NCBI RefSeq assembly: GCF_001427795.1
Contig: NZ_LMHJ01000005.1
Location: 43,194 to 107,193 of the forward strand
Length of the DNA: 64,000 bases
Direction of reading: 5' to 3'
Source of the DNA: Nocardioides sp. Root682
GTDB lineage: Bacteria; Actinomycetota; Actinomycetes; Propionibacteriales; Nocardioidaceae
Shown: piece by piece, positions 18,996 through 27,292 of the stretch
Layout of the letters: every line of letters begins with the position of its first letter
Position numbering within the stretch: position 1 is the stretch's first letter
Translations under genes and position numbers: made by a program
Notes under the pieces: model-generated
What the model was told of the DNA's origin: nothing
The model's input: only the letters and a program-made list of their open reading frames with translations
Database searches by the model: none

Positions 18996-20764
18996 CGGGT
19001 CGCCTCGGCGTACATCGTGTCGATGGCGTCGGCGTACTTCTTGTGGATGGGCTTGCGCCGCAGCTTCATGGTCGGCGTCAGCTCGTCTCCAGCGGGTTCC
19101 CACACGACCGGAAGCACGACGTACTCGCGGACCTGTTCGACCCGGGCCAGCTTGTCGTTGGCTGCGGCGATGCCCGCAGCGACCGCCTCGAGGACGGCGG
19201 GGTGTTCGGCCATCTCGGCGATACCGTCCACCGTCAGGCCCTGGCTGGTCGTGAAGGCTTCAACCGCCTCCGCGTCCAGCGTCAGCAGGGCCGCCACGAA
19301 AGGCCGGTCGTCACCGATCGCGACGACCGACCCGAGCAGCGGGCAGGCCATCTTGACGGTGTTCTCGATGTGGCTCGGCGACATGTTCTTGCCAGCCGAG
19401 TTGATGATGAGCTCCTTCTTGCGATCAATGATCCGCACGAAGCCGTCCTCGTCGATCGTCCCGACGTCGCCGGTGTGCATCCAGCCATCGATCACGGCTT
19501 CGGCGGTCCTGGCGGGCTCGCCTCGATAGCCCTTCATGACGTTGGGCCCCCTGACGAGCAGTTCTCCGTCGTCGGCCACCTTGATCTCCTGACCGTCGAG
19601 CACCTGGCCAACCGTGCCCAGGCGAATGTTGTCGTGTCGGTTCAAGGTCGCCACGGCGGTCAGCTCGGACATCCCCCAGGCCTCGCAGAGCGGGATCCCG
19701 AGGGAGAGGACGAACTCCATCGCCTCGGGCGCGATCGGTGCGGCGCCGGTGACGGCGAAGGTGCACCGGTCCAGTCCGAGCTTGGCGGCGACCTTGTCGA
19801 GGACCAGCCGCCGCGCCACGGCGTACTGCAACGCGTGGAGGGGGGAGAGGCGCCGATGGGCCAGCTGGGCCCGGGCTGCGCGTTGCCCACGCGCCAGCGC
19901 CCACTCGGCGAGCACCTTGCGAGGACCACTCTGGGACGCGAGTCCGGTGTCGATGGAGGCCTTGAGCTTGTACCAGAGCATCGGGACGCTCACGAAGATC
20001 GTGGGGCGCACGGTGGTGAGTGCTTCCAGCAGCTCCTTGGAGTTGGCAACCGTGGTCACCTCGGCTCCGGACGCCATCGGGAAGTAGTGCGCCAGGTAGC
20101 GGTTGAGCGCGTGGGCGTCGGGCAGGTAGGAGATCAGGCGGGTGTCCTCGGACTGCGGCATCAGCTGCCTGGCTGCGTCGAGGGAGTACCGGAGGTTGGC
20201 GTGGGTCAGCTCGACGCCCTTCGGGGGGCCCGTGGTGCCCGAGGTGTAGATCAGTGTCGCGACGTCGTCCGGCTCGACCGCCCGCCACGTGGCATCGAAG
20301 TCGAAGTCCTCGTCGCTGGCGCCAAGCTCCTCGAGAGCGCTCAGCGACATCGTCCCTTCCGGAGCCCCATCGACACAGATCACGTGCTCCACCTTGGAGC
20401 TGGGAATCGCCTCCAGGATCCGGTTGAGGAACTGCTCCTCACACACGACGACGCGGTTGCCGGCGTTGTCGAGCAGGTGGCGGATCATGTCGACGGTGTT
20501 CGTGTTGTAGCCGGAGAACGGCGTCGCGCCCACGTGCAGCGCTGCGGCGTCGACCACGTGGAACTCCGGTCGGTTGACCAGCATCAGCCCGACGGTGTCG
20601 CCGCGGCCCACGCCGAGCGCGGCCAGTCCGGCCGCCACCCGGCGCACGCGGGCGCCGTACTCGGCCCAGGTGAGGGTCGACGAGCCATCGAGCGTCCGGA
20701 GGGCGACCTTGTCCGGGCGTGCAGCGGCGGTCTCCTGGAAGAGAGCGCACAGGGTGGTGTTCAT
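18992..20764 (-). CDS. Long-chain fatty acid-CoA ligase (FadD type)
   Basis: A 590-residue adenylate-forming enzyme with the AMP-binding loop YTSGTTGPPKG, the SELTA-type A5 region, GWMHTGD and the hinge DRKKELIINSAGKNMSP followed by the C-terminal lid ending in MKLRRKPIHKKY. It converts a carboxylic acid, ATP and CoA to the acyl-CoA. It resembles the FadD15/long-chain AMP-ligase group with the large insertion before the A5 motif. It lies eight bases after the hydrolase and overlaps the racemase gene. In context it would activate the side-chain acid imported by Mce. Confidence 0.9.
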   Translation of the reverse strand: MNTTLCALFQETAAARPDKVALRTLDGSSTLTWAEYGARVRRVAAGLAALGVGRGDTVGLMLVNRPEFHVVDAAALHVGATPFSGYNTNTVDMIRHLLDNAGNRVVVCEEQFLNRILEAIPSSKVEHVICVDGAPEGTMSLSALEELGASDEDFDFDATWRAVEPDDVATLIYTSGTTGPPKGVELTHANLRYSLDAARQLMPQSEDTRLISYLPDAHALNRYLAHYFPMASGAEVTTVANSKELLEALTTVRPTIFVSVPMLWYKLKASIDTGLASQSGPRKVLAEWALARGQRAARAQLAHRRLSPLHALQYAVARRLVLDKVAAKLGLDRCTFAVTGAAPIAPEAMEFVLSLGIPLCEAWGMSELTAVATLNRHDNIRLGTVGQVLDGQEIKVADDGELLVRGPNVMKGYRGEPARTAEAVIDGWMHTGDVGTIDEDGFVRIIDRKKELIINSAGKNMSPSHIENTVKMACPLLGSVVAIGDDRPFVAALLTLDAEAVEAFTTSQGLTVDGIAEMAEHPAVLEAVAAGIAAANDKLARVEQVREYVVLPVVWEPAGDELTPTMKLRRKPIHKKYADAIDTMYAEATR

Positions 20765-20772
20765 CGGGTACC

Positions 20773-21588
20773 TCAGCTCGCTGTGTCGGCCACGGCGGCC
20801 GGCATGGTGGTGGACAGGATCGTGTCGATGACGAGTTGGGGTTCGTCGTGCATGGGGACGTGACCCGCTCCTGGGAGCGGGGAGAAGCGGGCATCGACGA
20901 GCAGGTCGCGCGCCGCGTGGCCAAACCGCGACAACGGCAGCACCCGGTCACGATCGCCCCACGCGATCGTGACCGGCGTGCCGGGGCATTCGAGGACTGG
21001 GGCGAGGTCTCCTGACCGGAGCACGCCGGCCATCAGGCGTAGCACGAACCGGCTGTTCGCTCGCCGTGCGCGAGCGAGACGGACGAAGTCCTCGGAAGAA
21101 AGAAGGTCCCCGCGCTGCATCACGGGCAACAGGCCGATCCGGCGCGCGGGACGGTAGCGCTCGAGCACGGCCGTCGGTAGCGGCAACTGCATCGCACTCA
21201 GACCGCATCCGAGCTTGGCGGCCAGAAACAGCGCGGTTGACGAGCCACGCCAGGCCCCGGGAGGGCTGAAGGCGGTGACACTCGTGGCTCGTCCGCGGCG
21301 CCCGAGTTCGACGGCGACGAGTGCGCCGAGAGAGTTCCCGGCGACGTGCGTCGTCGCGATCCCCATCACGTCGAGCTGACGTTCGACGGCATCGGCCAGG
21401 ACGCCCAGGTCGAGAGGACCGGGGCAGGGCGGACCGCCGACATGACCGGGAAGGGTCGGTGCGAAGACCCGGTGGTGGGCGCTAAGCGCCGGCAGGACCG
21501 GCTTCCAGATGTGCCAGGAGGACACGGAGGGGTGCAGGAGAAGCAGGGGCTCTCCGGTGCCGCCGATCCAGTGGTCGTAGTCCGCCAC
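20773..21588 (-). CDS. Alpha/beta hydrolase
   Basis: A serine hydrolase with nucleophile in GNSLGA, acid in AWGDRDRVLP and His in GAGHVPMHD. I place the start at GTG 21588 (271 residues) because AGGGGA lies six bases upstream; a GTG at 21603 adds five residues but has no ribosome site. It is the first gene of the operon with the ligase, racemase and TetR, directly under element 21619-21645. It may release acids from esters before CoA activation. It is a paralogue of the hydrolase at 11427, sharing ELGRRG and VTAFSP. Confidence 0.82.
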   Translation of the reverse strand: MADYDHWIGGTGEPLLLLHPSVSSWHIWKPVLPALSAHHRVFAPTLPGHVGGPPCPGPLDLGVLADAVERQLDVMGIATTHVAGNSLGALVAVELGRRGRATSVTAFSPPGAWRGSSTALFLAAKLGCGLSAMQLPLPTAVLERYRPARRIGLLPVMQRGDLLSSEDFVRLARARRANSRFVLRLMAGVLRSGDLAPVLECPGTPVTIAWGDRDRVLPLSRFGHAARDLLVDARFSPLPGAGHVPMHDEPQLVIDTILSTTMPAAVADTAS

Positions 21589-21618
21589 GGTTGGTCCCCT
21601 CACTTGGTCATCTAAGCG

Positions 21619-21645
21619 TTACATACATGCCGGACGGAATGTTAA
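21619..21645 (-). promoter_or_regulatory. 27-nt promoter/operator element facing the hydrolase operon
   Basis: Read on the minus strand it begins TTAACAT and ends GTATGTAA, with 12 bases between, exactly the layout of the element at 21716-21742. TATGTA is a plausible -10 box; the implied start near 21612 gives a short leader holding the AGGGGA ribosome site before GTG 21588. Read on the plus strand, 18 of 22 core positions match the other element. Confidence 0.6.
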
Positions 21646-21715
21646 TGGTCCGGCGACAGGATCGGCAAGGCCGTCGGAAATCGCGGGAGTCCATCCGTGT
21701 GACCTGCATCACTAC

Positions 21716-21742
21716 TTAACATACGTGCTTGACGGTATGTAA
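21716..21742 (+). promoter_or_regulatory. 27-nt promoter/operator element facing the thiolase-mce operon
   Basis: TTAACAT-N12-GTATGTAA, the mirror partner of 21619-21645, with centres 97 bases apart. ACATAC and GTATGT form an inverted pair. TATGTA at 21736-21741 is a plausible -10 for a start near 21748, 45 bases before the thiolase ATG. A shared repressor of TetR type is the simplest reader. Confidence 0.6.
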
Positions 21743-21792
21743 GTAGAGGATGCAGTCTTTCCCCACCCCACTCCCCAGAACGGAGAACCAAG

Positions 21793-23013
21793 ATGAGTTC
21801 CATCGGCAAGACCGGCGGCAAGGCGACGAAGAAGGTCTACGTCGTCGGCGTCGGCATGACCAAGTTCGAGAAGCCCGGGCGTCGCGAGGCCTGGGACTAC
21901 CCGCAGATGGCCAAGGAGTCGGGGACGCGCGCCCTTGAGGACGCCGGCGTCGATTACAGCCAGATCGAGCAGGCTTTCGTCGGCTACGTCTACGGCGAGT
22001 CGACCGCCGGTCACCGGGCGGCGTACGAACTCGGCCTCACGGGCATCCCGATCTTCAACGTCAACAGCAACTGCTCGACCGGCTCGAGCGCGCTCTACCT
22101 GGCTGCCCAGGCGATCCGCTACGGGCAGTCGGATGTGACCCTCGCCCTCGGCTTCGAGAAGATGCAGCCGGGCTCGCTCGGCACCACCTTCAACGACCGC
22201 GAGCAGCCGATGGGCAACCACATGCAGGCGCTCGCGGAGATCTCCGAGGTCCGCTTCCCGCCCGCCCCGTGGATGTTCGGTGCCGCCGGCCGCGAGCACA
22301 TGGAGAAGTACGGCTCCACCGCTGAGCACTTCGCCAAGATCGGCTACAAGAACCACAAGCACTCGGTGAACAACCCCTACGCGCAGTTCCAGACCGAGTA
22401 CTCGCTCCAGGAGATCCTGGACGCCCCGATGATCTACGACCCGCTGACCAAGCTGCAGTGCTCGCCGACCTCCGACGGGTCCGGCGCCGCGGTGCTCGCC
22501 AGCGAGGAGTACGTCGACAAGCACGGGTTGGCCGACCAGGCCGTCGAGATCGTGGGCCAGGCGCTCACCACTGACTTCGCCTCGACCTTCGACGGCACCG
22601 TGAAGAACATCATCGGCTACGACATGAACGTCCAGGCCGCCAAGCAGGCCTACGAGCAGGCCGGCCTCGGCGCCGATGACATCCAGGTGATCGAGCTGCA
22701 CGACTGCTTCTCTGCCAACGAATTCCTGCTCTACGAAGCGCTCGGCCTTTGCGGCGAGGGCGAAGCCGGAAAGCTCGTCGACAACGACGACACGACCTAC
22801 GGCGGTCGCTGGGTCGTGAATCCCTCCGGTGGCCTGATCTCGAAGGGGCACCCGCTCGGCGCCACCGGCCTGGCGCAGTGTGCCGAGCTCACTTGGCAGC
22901 TGCGCGGGACCGCGGACAAGCGCCAGGTCGACAACGTCACCGCCGCTCTCCAGCACAACATCGGCCTCGGCGGTTCCGCCGTGGTCTCCATCTACCAGCG
23001 CGCCAACCGCTGA
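21793..23013 (+). CDS. SCP2-type thiolase / lipid-transfer protein
   Basis: A 406-residue thiolase-fold protein with nucleophile C94 (NSNCSTGSSA), HDCFSANE and KGHPLGATG. It is the paralogue of 7565-8746. It should cleave 3-ketoacyl-CoA in the last step of side-chain beta-oxidation, releasing propionyl- or acetyl-CoA. It is the first gene of a fifteen-gene plus-strand run ending at 36430, preceded by GGAGAACCAAG. The N-terminal 14 residues (SSIGKTGGKATKK) are a basic extension not found in the paralogue. Confidence 0.88.
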   Translation: MSSIGKTGGKATKKVYVVGVGMTKFEKPGRREAWDYPQMAKESGTRALEDAGVDYSQIEQAFVGYVYGESTAGHRAAYELGLTGIPIFNVNSNCSTGSSALYLAAQAIRYGQSDVTLALGFEKMQPGSLGTTFNDREQPMGNHMQALAEISEVRFPPAPWMFGAAGREHMEKYGSTAEHFAKIGYKNHKHSVNNPYAQFQTEYSLQEILDAPMIYDPLTKLQCSPTSDGSGAAVLASEEYVDKHGLADQAVEIVGQALTTDFASTFDGTVKNIIGYDMNVQAAKQAYEQAGLGADDIQVIELHDCFSANEFLLYEALGLCGEGEAGKLVDNDDTTYGGRWVVNPSGGLISKGHPLGATGLAQCAELTWQLRGTADKRQVDNVTAALQHNIGLGGSAVVSIYQRANR

Positions 23014-23039
23014 CCACCCATCTCACTTAGGAGCACCTC

Positions 23040-23471
23040 ATGGGACACATCACCGTCACGCAGGACCTGCCCGTCGCCTCGGACAAGCTCTGGGCCGCCA
23101 TCTCCGACCCGCAGACGTGGGAAGCATGGCTGACCATCCACGCCGGCTGGCTCGAGGAGCCGCCGGCCACCCTGACCGAGGGCGCCAAGCTCGTCGAGAA
23201 GGTCGTCATGCTCGGCATGGCCAACAAGCTGGAGTGGACCGTCACGAAGGTCGACGCCGGCCGCGAGCTCGCGATCAACGGCGTCGGCATGGCCGGTGTG
23301 ACGAGCAGCTTCGCCTTCACGCTCGAGCCGAACGGCGAGAGCACCAAGGTCTCGATCGACGCCGAGTTCCAGGGCTCGCTCATCGTCGGTGCGCTCGGCA
23401 AGGCCGTCGAGAAGGACGCCAACCAGAACCTGTCCGACAGCCTCGAGAAGCTCGTCGCGGCGGCGGCCTGA
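23040..23471 (+). CDS. SRPBCC (START-like) small ligand-binding protein
   Basis: A 143-residue protein of the polyketide-cyclase/SRPBCC type: N-terminal strand and DKLWAAISDPQTWEAWL helix-grip start, a central beta-sheet and a long C-terminal helix (NQNLSDSLEKLVAAAA). The fold holds hydrophobic ligands in a deep cavity. No catalytic residues are evident. It lies between thiolase (26 bases) and hydratase (one base) with a strong ribosome site (TTAGGAG). It might carry or present a sterol-like acyl group, or act as a cyclase; neither can be decided from sequence. Confidence 0.78.
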   Translation: MGHITVTQDLPVASDKLWAAISDPQTWEAWLTIHAGWLEEPPATLTEGAKLVEKVVMLGMANKLEWTVTKVDAGRELAINGVGMAGVTSSFAFTLEPNGESTKVSIDAEFQGSLIVGALGKAVEKDANQNLSDSLEKLVAAAA

Positions 23472-23472
23472 G

Positions 23473-24339
23473 ATGGCTGACAGCGTCGAGTTCGATGACG
23501 CCGGCCTTGGCGTCTGGACCGATCCCGAGACCTTCGAGGTCACTGCCGAGCGGATCGCGGCGTACGCCGAAGCCACCAACGACCCGATCGCAGCCCACCG
23601 TGCAGGCGAGGTGGCCAGCCCGGTCTTCGCGATCGTCCCCGTCTTCGAGTCGATGCTCGCGCCCGTCCTGGACGTGGTCCCGACGCGCTACTTCGGGCTC
23701 GCGGTGCACGGTGAGCAGGACTTCCACTTCCACCGGGCGATCCGACCGGGCGACGTGTTGGTCTCGCGTGCCCGGATGACCGGCTACGAGGGATTGCCCA
23801 ACGGGACTCGCGCCGCGATTCACCTGGAGTGCCGCAACGAGGAGGGCGAGCTCGTCAACGAGCAGTTCGCGACCGTCTTCTTCCGCGGCATCGATGCCGG
23901 GGAAGCGGTCGGTGACCTCACGCCCGCGCACAAGTTCGACGCGGCCCTGCGCGACAAGGAGCCCGCCGCATCGATTGGTGGGCACGTCGATGACGACCAG
24001 ACGTTCCGTTACTCACCGGCGTCCGGCGACCCGATGCCGATCCACCTCGACGAGCAGGTGGCCCTGGACAGTGGCCTTCCGGGGATCATCGCCCACGGCC
24101 TGTGCACGATGGCGTTCGCTTCGTGGGCCGTGCTGAGCGAGGTCGGCGAGTCCGACACCACACGCCTTCGCCGGCTCGCGGTGCGCTTCTCGAAGATGGT
24201 CCGCCCCGGCGACGACCTGACCACGCGCATGTGGGAGACCGGCACCGCGGACGGCGTCACGTCGTACGCCTTCGAAACCAGCGTCGGCGACGACGTCGTA
24301 CTCACCGACGGCCTCGCCGAGTTCGACAACAAGGAGTAG
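23473..24339 (+). CDS. Two-domain MaoC-type enoyl-CoA hydratase
   Basis: A 288-residue double hot-dog protein like the hydratase-2 part of multifunctional enzyme 2. The N-terminal half (about 1-140) lacks catalytic residues. The C-terminal half has D186 and H191 in ASGDPMPIHLDE, the hydratase-2 signature. It hydrates 2-enoyl-CoA to (3R)-3-hydroxyacyl-CoA with room for bulky acyl groups. It is the fused counterpart of the split pair at 6708-7561. The ATG follows the SRPBCC stop by one base; an upstream extension of the frame overlaps that gene and is rejected. Confidence 0.87.
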   Translation: MADSVEFDDAGLGVWTDPETFEVTAERIAAYAEATNDPIAAHRAGEVASPVFAIVPVFESMLAPVLDVVPTRYFGLAVHGEQDFHFHRAIRPGDVLVSRARMTGYEGLPNGTRAAIHLECRNEEGELVNEQFATVFFRGIDAGEAVGDLTPAHKFDAALRDKEPAASIGGHVDDDQTFRYSPASGDPMPIHLDEQVALDSGLPGIIAHGLCTMAFASWAVLSEVGESDTTRLRRLAVRFSKMVRPGDDLTTRMWETGTADGVTSYAFETSVGDDVVLTDGLAEFDNKE

Positions 24340-24343
24340 AACC

Positions 24344-25222
24344 ATGGGATCACTGGATGGACGGGTTGCCGTCATCACCGGAGCAGGCCGCGGCATCGGC
24401 CGCGAGCACGCGCTCCTGTTCGCCCGCGAGGGTGCCTTCGTCGTGGTCAACGACCTCGGCGGCAGCAACGAGGGCGGTGGTGCGGACGCTGGTCCGGCCC
24501 AGCAGGTCGTCGACGAGATCGAGGCCGCCGGCGGCAAGGCCGTCGCCAACACCGACAACGTGGCCAGCTGGGACGGCGCCAAGGGCCTCATTGACCAGGC
24601 GGTCGCGGAGTTCGGTCGTCTCGACGTCGTCGTCAACAACGCCGGCATCCTGCGCGACGGGTTCATCCCGACGATGGAGGAGTCCCAGTGGGACTCGGTC
24701 ATCCAGGTGCACCTGAAGGGTCACTTCTCGGTGCTGCGTCACGCCGCCGAGTACTGGAAGGCCGAGAGCAAGGGCGGCCGGCAACCGCTGGCGTCGGTCA
24801 TCAACACCGCGTCGGGCTCCGGCATCACGCTGCCCAACGCCGGCCAGTCCAACTACGGAGCGGCGAAGGCGGCCATTGCGGCGCTGACGCTGGTCGCGGC
24901 CGACGAGCTGGAGCGGTACGGCGTCCGGGTCAACGCGATCGCACCGGTGGCTCGCACCCGGCTCACCGAGGCCACGCCCGGCTTCGGCGACATCATGCGC
25001 TCAACCATCGAGGAAGGCGTGGTGGACCCGTTCCACCCCGCGAACATCTCACCGCTGGTCGCCTACCTCGCCGGTGCGGACTGCCCGCAGACCGGGCAGG
25101 TCTACGCCGTGCAGGGCGGCAGCATCCAGGAGCTCGCCGGCTGGACGGTCACCAAGACGACCGAGACCGACGACGCGTGGACGATCGACGACGTGCGCGG
25201 CCGCCTCGACGAGTGGGCGTGA
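24344..25222 (+). CDS. SDR (3R)-hydroxyacyl-CoA dehydrogenase, MFE2-like
   Basis: A 292-residue SDR with GAGRGIG, a long loop after the second strand (NDLGGSNEGGGADAG) characteristic of the MFE2/17-beta-HSD4 dehydrogenase, NNAG, TASGSG and catalytic Y171 and K175. It should oxidise the product of the adjacent hydratase with NAD+. The C-terminal 40 residues (WTVTKTTETDDAWTIDDV) extend past the SDR fold as in other bacterial MFE2-like enzymes. It lies four bases after the hydratase and four before the acyl-CoA dehydrogenase. Confidence 0.88.
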   Translation: MGSLDGRVAVITGAGRGIGREHALLFAREGAFVVVNDLGGSNEGGGADAGPAQQVVDEIEAAGGKAVANTDNVASWDGAKGLIDQAVAEFGRLDVVVNNAGILRDGFIPTMEESQWDSVIQVHLKGHFSVLRHAAEYWKAESKGGRQPLASVINTASGSGITLPNAGQSNYGAAKAAIAALTLVAADELERYGVRVNAIAPVARTRLTEATPGFGDIMRSTIEEGVVDPFHPANISPLVAYLAGADCPQTGQVYAVQGGSIQELAGWTVTKTTETDDAWTIDDVRGRLDEWA

Positions 25223-25226
25223 CGAG

Positions 25227-26471
25227 GTGATCGCCTGGTCCGAGAACGATCTCGCGATCCGCGAGGCTGTGCGGGACTTCATCGACAAGGAGGTCAGGCC
25301 GCACATCGACCAGCTCGAGACCGGCCAGCTGCCGCCGTACGACGTGATCCGCAAGCTGTTCGCGGCCTTCGGCGTCGACGCGATGGCCAGTGATGCCGTG
25401 GCCAAGATGCTCGCCAAGGAGCGGAGCAGGGCCGCCGGCGAGGAGCGGCCGGCTGCAGCGAAGTCCGACGGAGGCGGCCTCGAGGGCGTCGAGTCGATGG
25501 CTGCCATCGTCATCAGCGAGCTCGCCGGCGTCACGCTCGGCACGGTGGCGTCGATCGGGGTCTCGCTCGGGCTCACGGTGGCGACGATCGCGAGCAAGGG
25601 CACCCTGGAGCAGAAGGAGCGCTGGCTCCCCAAGCTCGTCACGTTCGAGCACGTCGGGGCCTGGGCGATCACCGAGCCGGACTCCGGTTCGGACGCGCTC
25701 GGCGGCATGAAGACGTACGTCCGCCGCGACGGCGAGGACTACATCCTCAACGGGCAGAAGACGTTCATCACGAACGGCCCTGACGCGGACGTGATCGTGG
25801 TCTACGCCAAGCTCGAAGAAGGCGCTGACGACAAGCGCTCCCGACCGGTGCTGAGCTTCGTGCTCGACACGGGCATGGAGGGCCTCCACCAGGGCAAGGC
25901 GTTCAAGAAGATGGGGATGATGTCGTCCCCGACGGGCGAGCTCTTCTTCGACAACGTCCGGCTCGGCCCCGAGCGGTTGCTCGGTGGCATCCCGTCGCAG
26001 GGTGGCGGCGACAACCGCGAAAGCGTCAAGGCGAGCTTCGCCCACGAGCGGATGGGCATCGCGATGCTCGCGCTGGGCATCATCAACGAGTGCCAGCGGT
26101 TGTCCGTCGACTACGCGCGCACCCGTGAGCTGTGGGGCAAGCCGATCGGTGACCTCCAGCTGATCCAGCTGAAGCTGGCCAGGATGGAGGTCGCACGGAT
26201 CAACGTGCAGAACATGGTGTTCTCCGCTCTCGAGCACATCCGAGCCGGCAAGACGCCGACGCTCACCGAGGCATCCGCGATGAAGCTCTACTCCTCCGAG
26301 GCGGCCTGCGAGGTCGCGATGGACGCGGTGCAGCTCTTCGGTGGCAACGGCTACATGGCTGAGTACCGCGTCGAGCAACTGGCACGGGACGCCAAGTCGC
26401 TGATGATCTACGCCGGCAGCAACGAGATCCAGGTCACCCACGTCGCCAAGGGACTGCTCGCCGGTCGCTGA
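25227..26471 (+). CDS. Acyl-CoA dehydrogenase with relocated catalytic base
   Basis: A 414-residue FAD enzyme of the acyl-CoA dehydrogenase family: AWAITEPDSGSD (FAD site), NGQKTFITNG, and a C-terminal helical domain ending QVTHVAKG. The usual catalytic Glu in IYEGT is Ala (A396 in IYAGSNE). E274 in AHERMGIA sits where isovaleryl-CoA dehydrogenase keeps its base, so the enzyme should still be active, probably on 2-methyl-branched substrates. A poorly conserved Ala/Glu/Gly-rich insert lies at about residues 64-86. The GTG start follows GACGAG and the SDR stop by four bases. The next gene, yrbE, begins 23 bases later. Confidence 0.87.
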   Translation: MIAWSENDLAIREAVRDFIDKEVRPHIDQLETGQLPPYDVIRKLFAAFGVDAMASDAVAKMLAKERSRAAGEERPAAAKSDGGGLEGVESMAAIVISELAGVTLGTVASIGVSLGLTVATIASKGTLEQKERWLPKLVTFEHVGAWAITEPDSGSDALGGMKTYVRRDGEDYILNGQKTFITNGPDADVIVVYAKLEEGADDKRSRPVLSFVLDTGMEGLHQGKAFKKMGMMSSPTGELFFDNVRLGPERLLGGIPSQGGGDNRESVKASFAHERMGIAMLALGIINECQRLSVDYARTRELWGKPIGDLQLIQLKLARMEVARINVQNMVFSALEHIRAGKTPTLTEASAMKLYSSEAACEVAMDAVQLFGGNGYMAEYRVEQLARDAKSLMIYAGSNEIQVTHVAKGLLAGR

Positions 26472-26494
26472 CCGGCCGGGCGAAGGGGGAGAAC

Positions 26495-27292
26495 ATGGCT
26501 GCGATTCGGTCGGTCGCGATGGCAGGAACGTTGGGCCGTCCGCTGGTGCCGGTGGGGGAGTTCTTTGCCTTCACGCTCCAGGTGCTGCGCGCCATGTTCG
26601 ACCGTCCGTTCCAGGTGCGGGAGTTCTTCGACCAGGCCTGGTTCGTCACCCGGGTGTCGCTGCTTCCGACCTGCGCGATCACGATTCCGTTCGGGGCGGT
26701 CCTCTCGATGCAGATCGGGTCCCTGTTCAACCAGCTCGGCGCCAAGTCCTTCACCGGCGCGGTGGCGGTCACCGGCATCGTCCAGCAGGCGGCACCGATC
26801 GCCACCGTCGTGATCATTGCCGGCGCCGCCGGGACCGCGGTCGCGGCGGACCTCGGGTCACGCAAGATCCGGGAGGAGCTGGACGCGCTCGAGGTGCTGG
26901 GCATCTCGCCGATCCAGCGGCTCGTCGTCCCCCGGGTGCTGGCGATGGCCTTCGTGGCGACGTTGCTCAACGGGATCGCCACGGCTGTCGGTACGGCCGG
27001 CGGGTACGGCTTCAACGTCCTGGTGCAGGGCGGCTCGCCGGGCGCGTACCTGCAGGCCTTCACCGCGCTGGCGCAGCTGCCCGACCTGTGGATCGGCGAG
27101 TTCAAGGCGTTCATCTTCGGTGCGCTCGCCGGCATCGTCGCGTGCCATCAGGGCATGCGAGCCAAGGGTGGACCTCAAGGGGTCGGCAACGCGGTCAATC
27201 AGTCCGTGGTGATCTCCTTCGTGCTGCTCTTCGTCGCGAACACCGTCCTGACCCTCGTCTACTTCCAGCTCGTTCCTCCGAAGGGGCTGTGA
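26495..27292 (+). CDS. yrbEA: YrbE/MlaE-family permease subunit A of the first Mce importer
   Basis: A 265-residue integral membrane protein with about five to six hydrophobic segments and the MlaE-family block ADLGSRKIREELDALEVLGI that couples to the cytosolic ATPase. With its partner it forms the permease of an Mce lipid importer; the ATPase (MceG) is not in this window. It is preceded by GGGGGAG and follows the acyl-CoA dehydrogenase by 23 bases, so import and oxidation genes share one transcript unit by position. Confidence 0.93.
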   Translation: MAAIRSVAMAGTLGRPLVPVGEFFAFTLQVLRAMFDRPFQVREFFDQAWFVTRVSLLPTCAITIPFGAVLSMQIGSLFNQLGAKSFTGAVAVTGIVQQAAPIATVVIIAGAAGTAVAADLGSRKIREELDALEVLGISPIQRLVVPRVLAMAFVATLLNGIATAVGTAGGYGFNVLVQGGSPGAYLQAFTALAQLPDLWIGEFKAFIFGALAGIVACHQGMRAKGGPQGVGNAVNQSVVISFVLLFVANTVLTLVYFQLVPPKGL

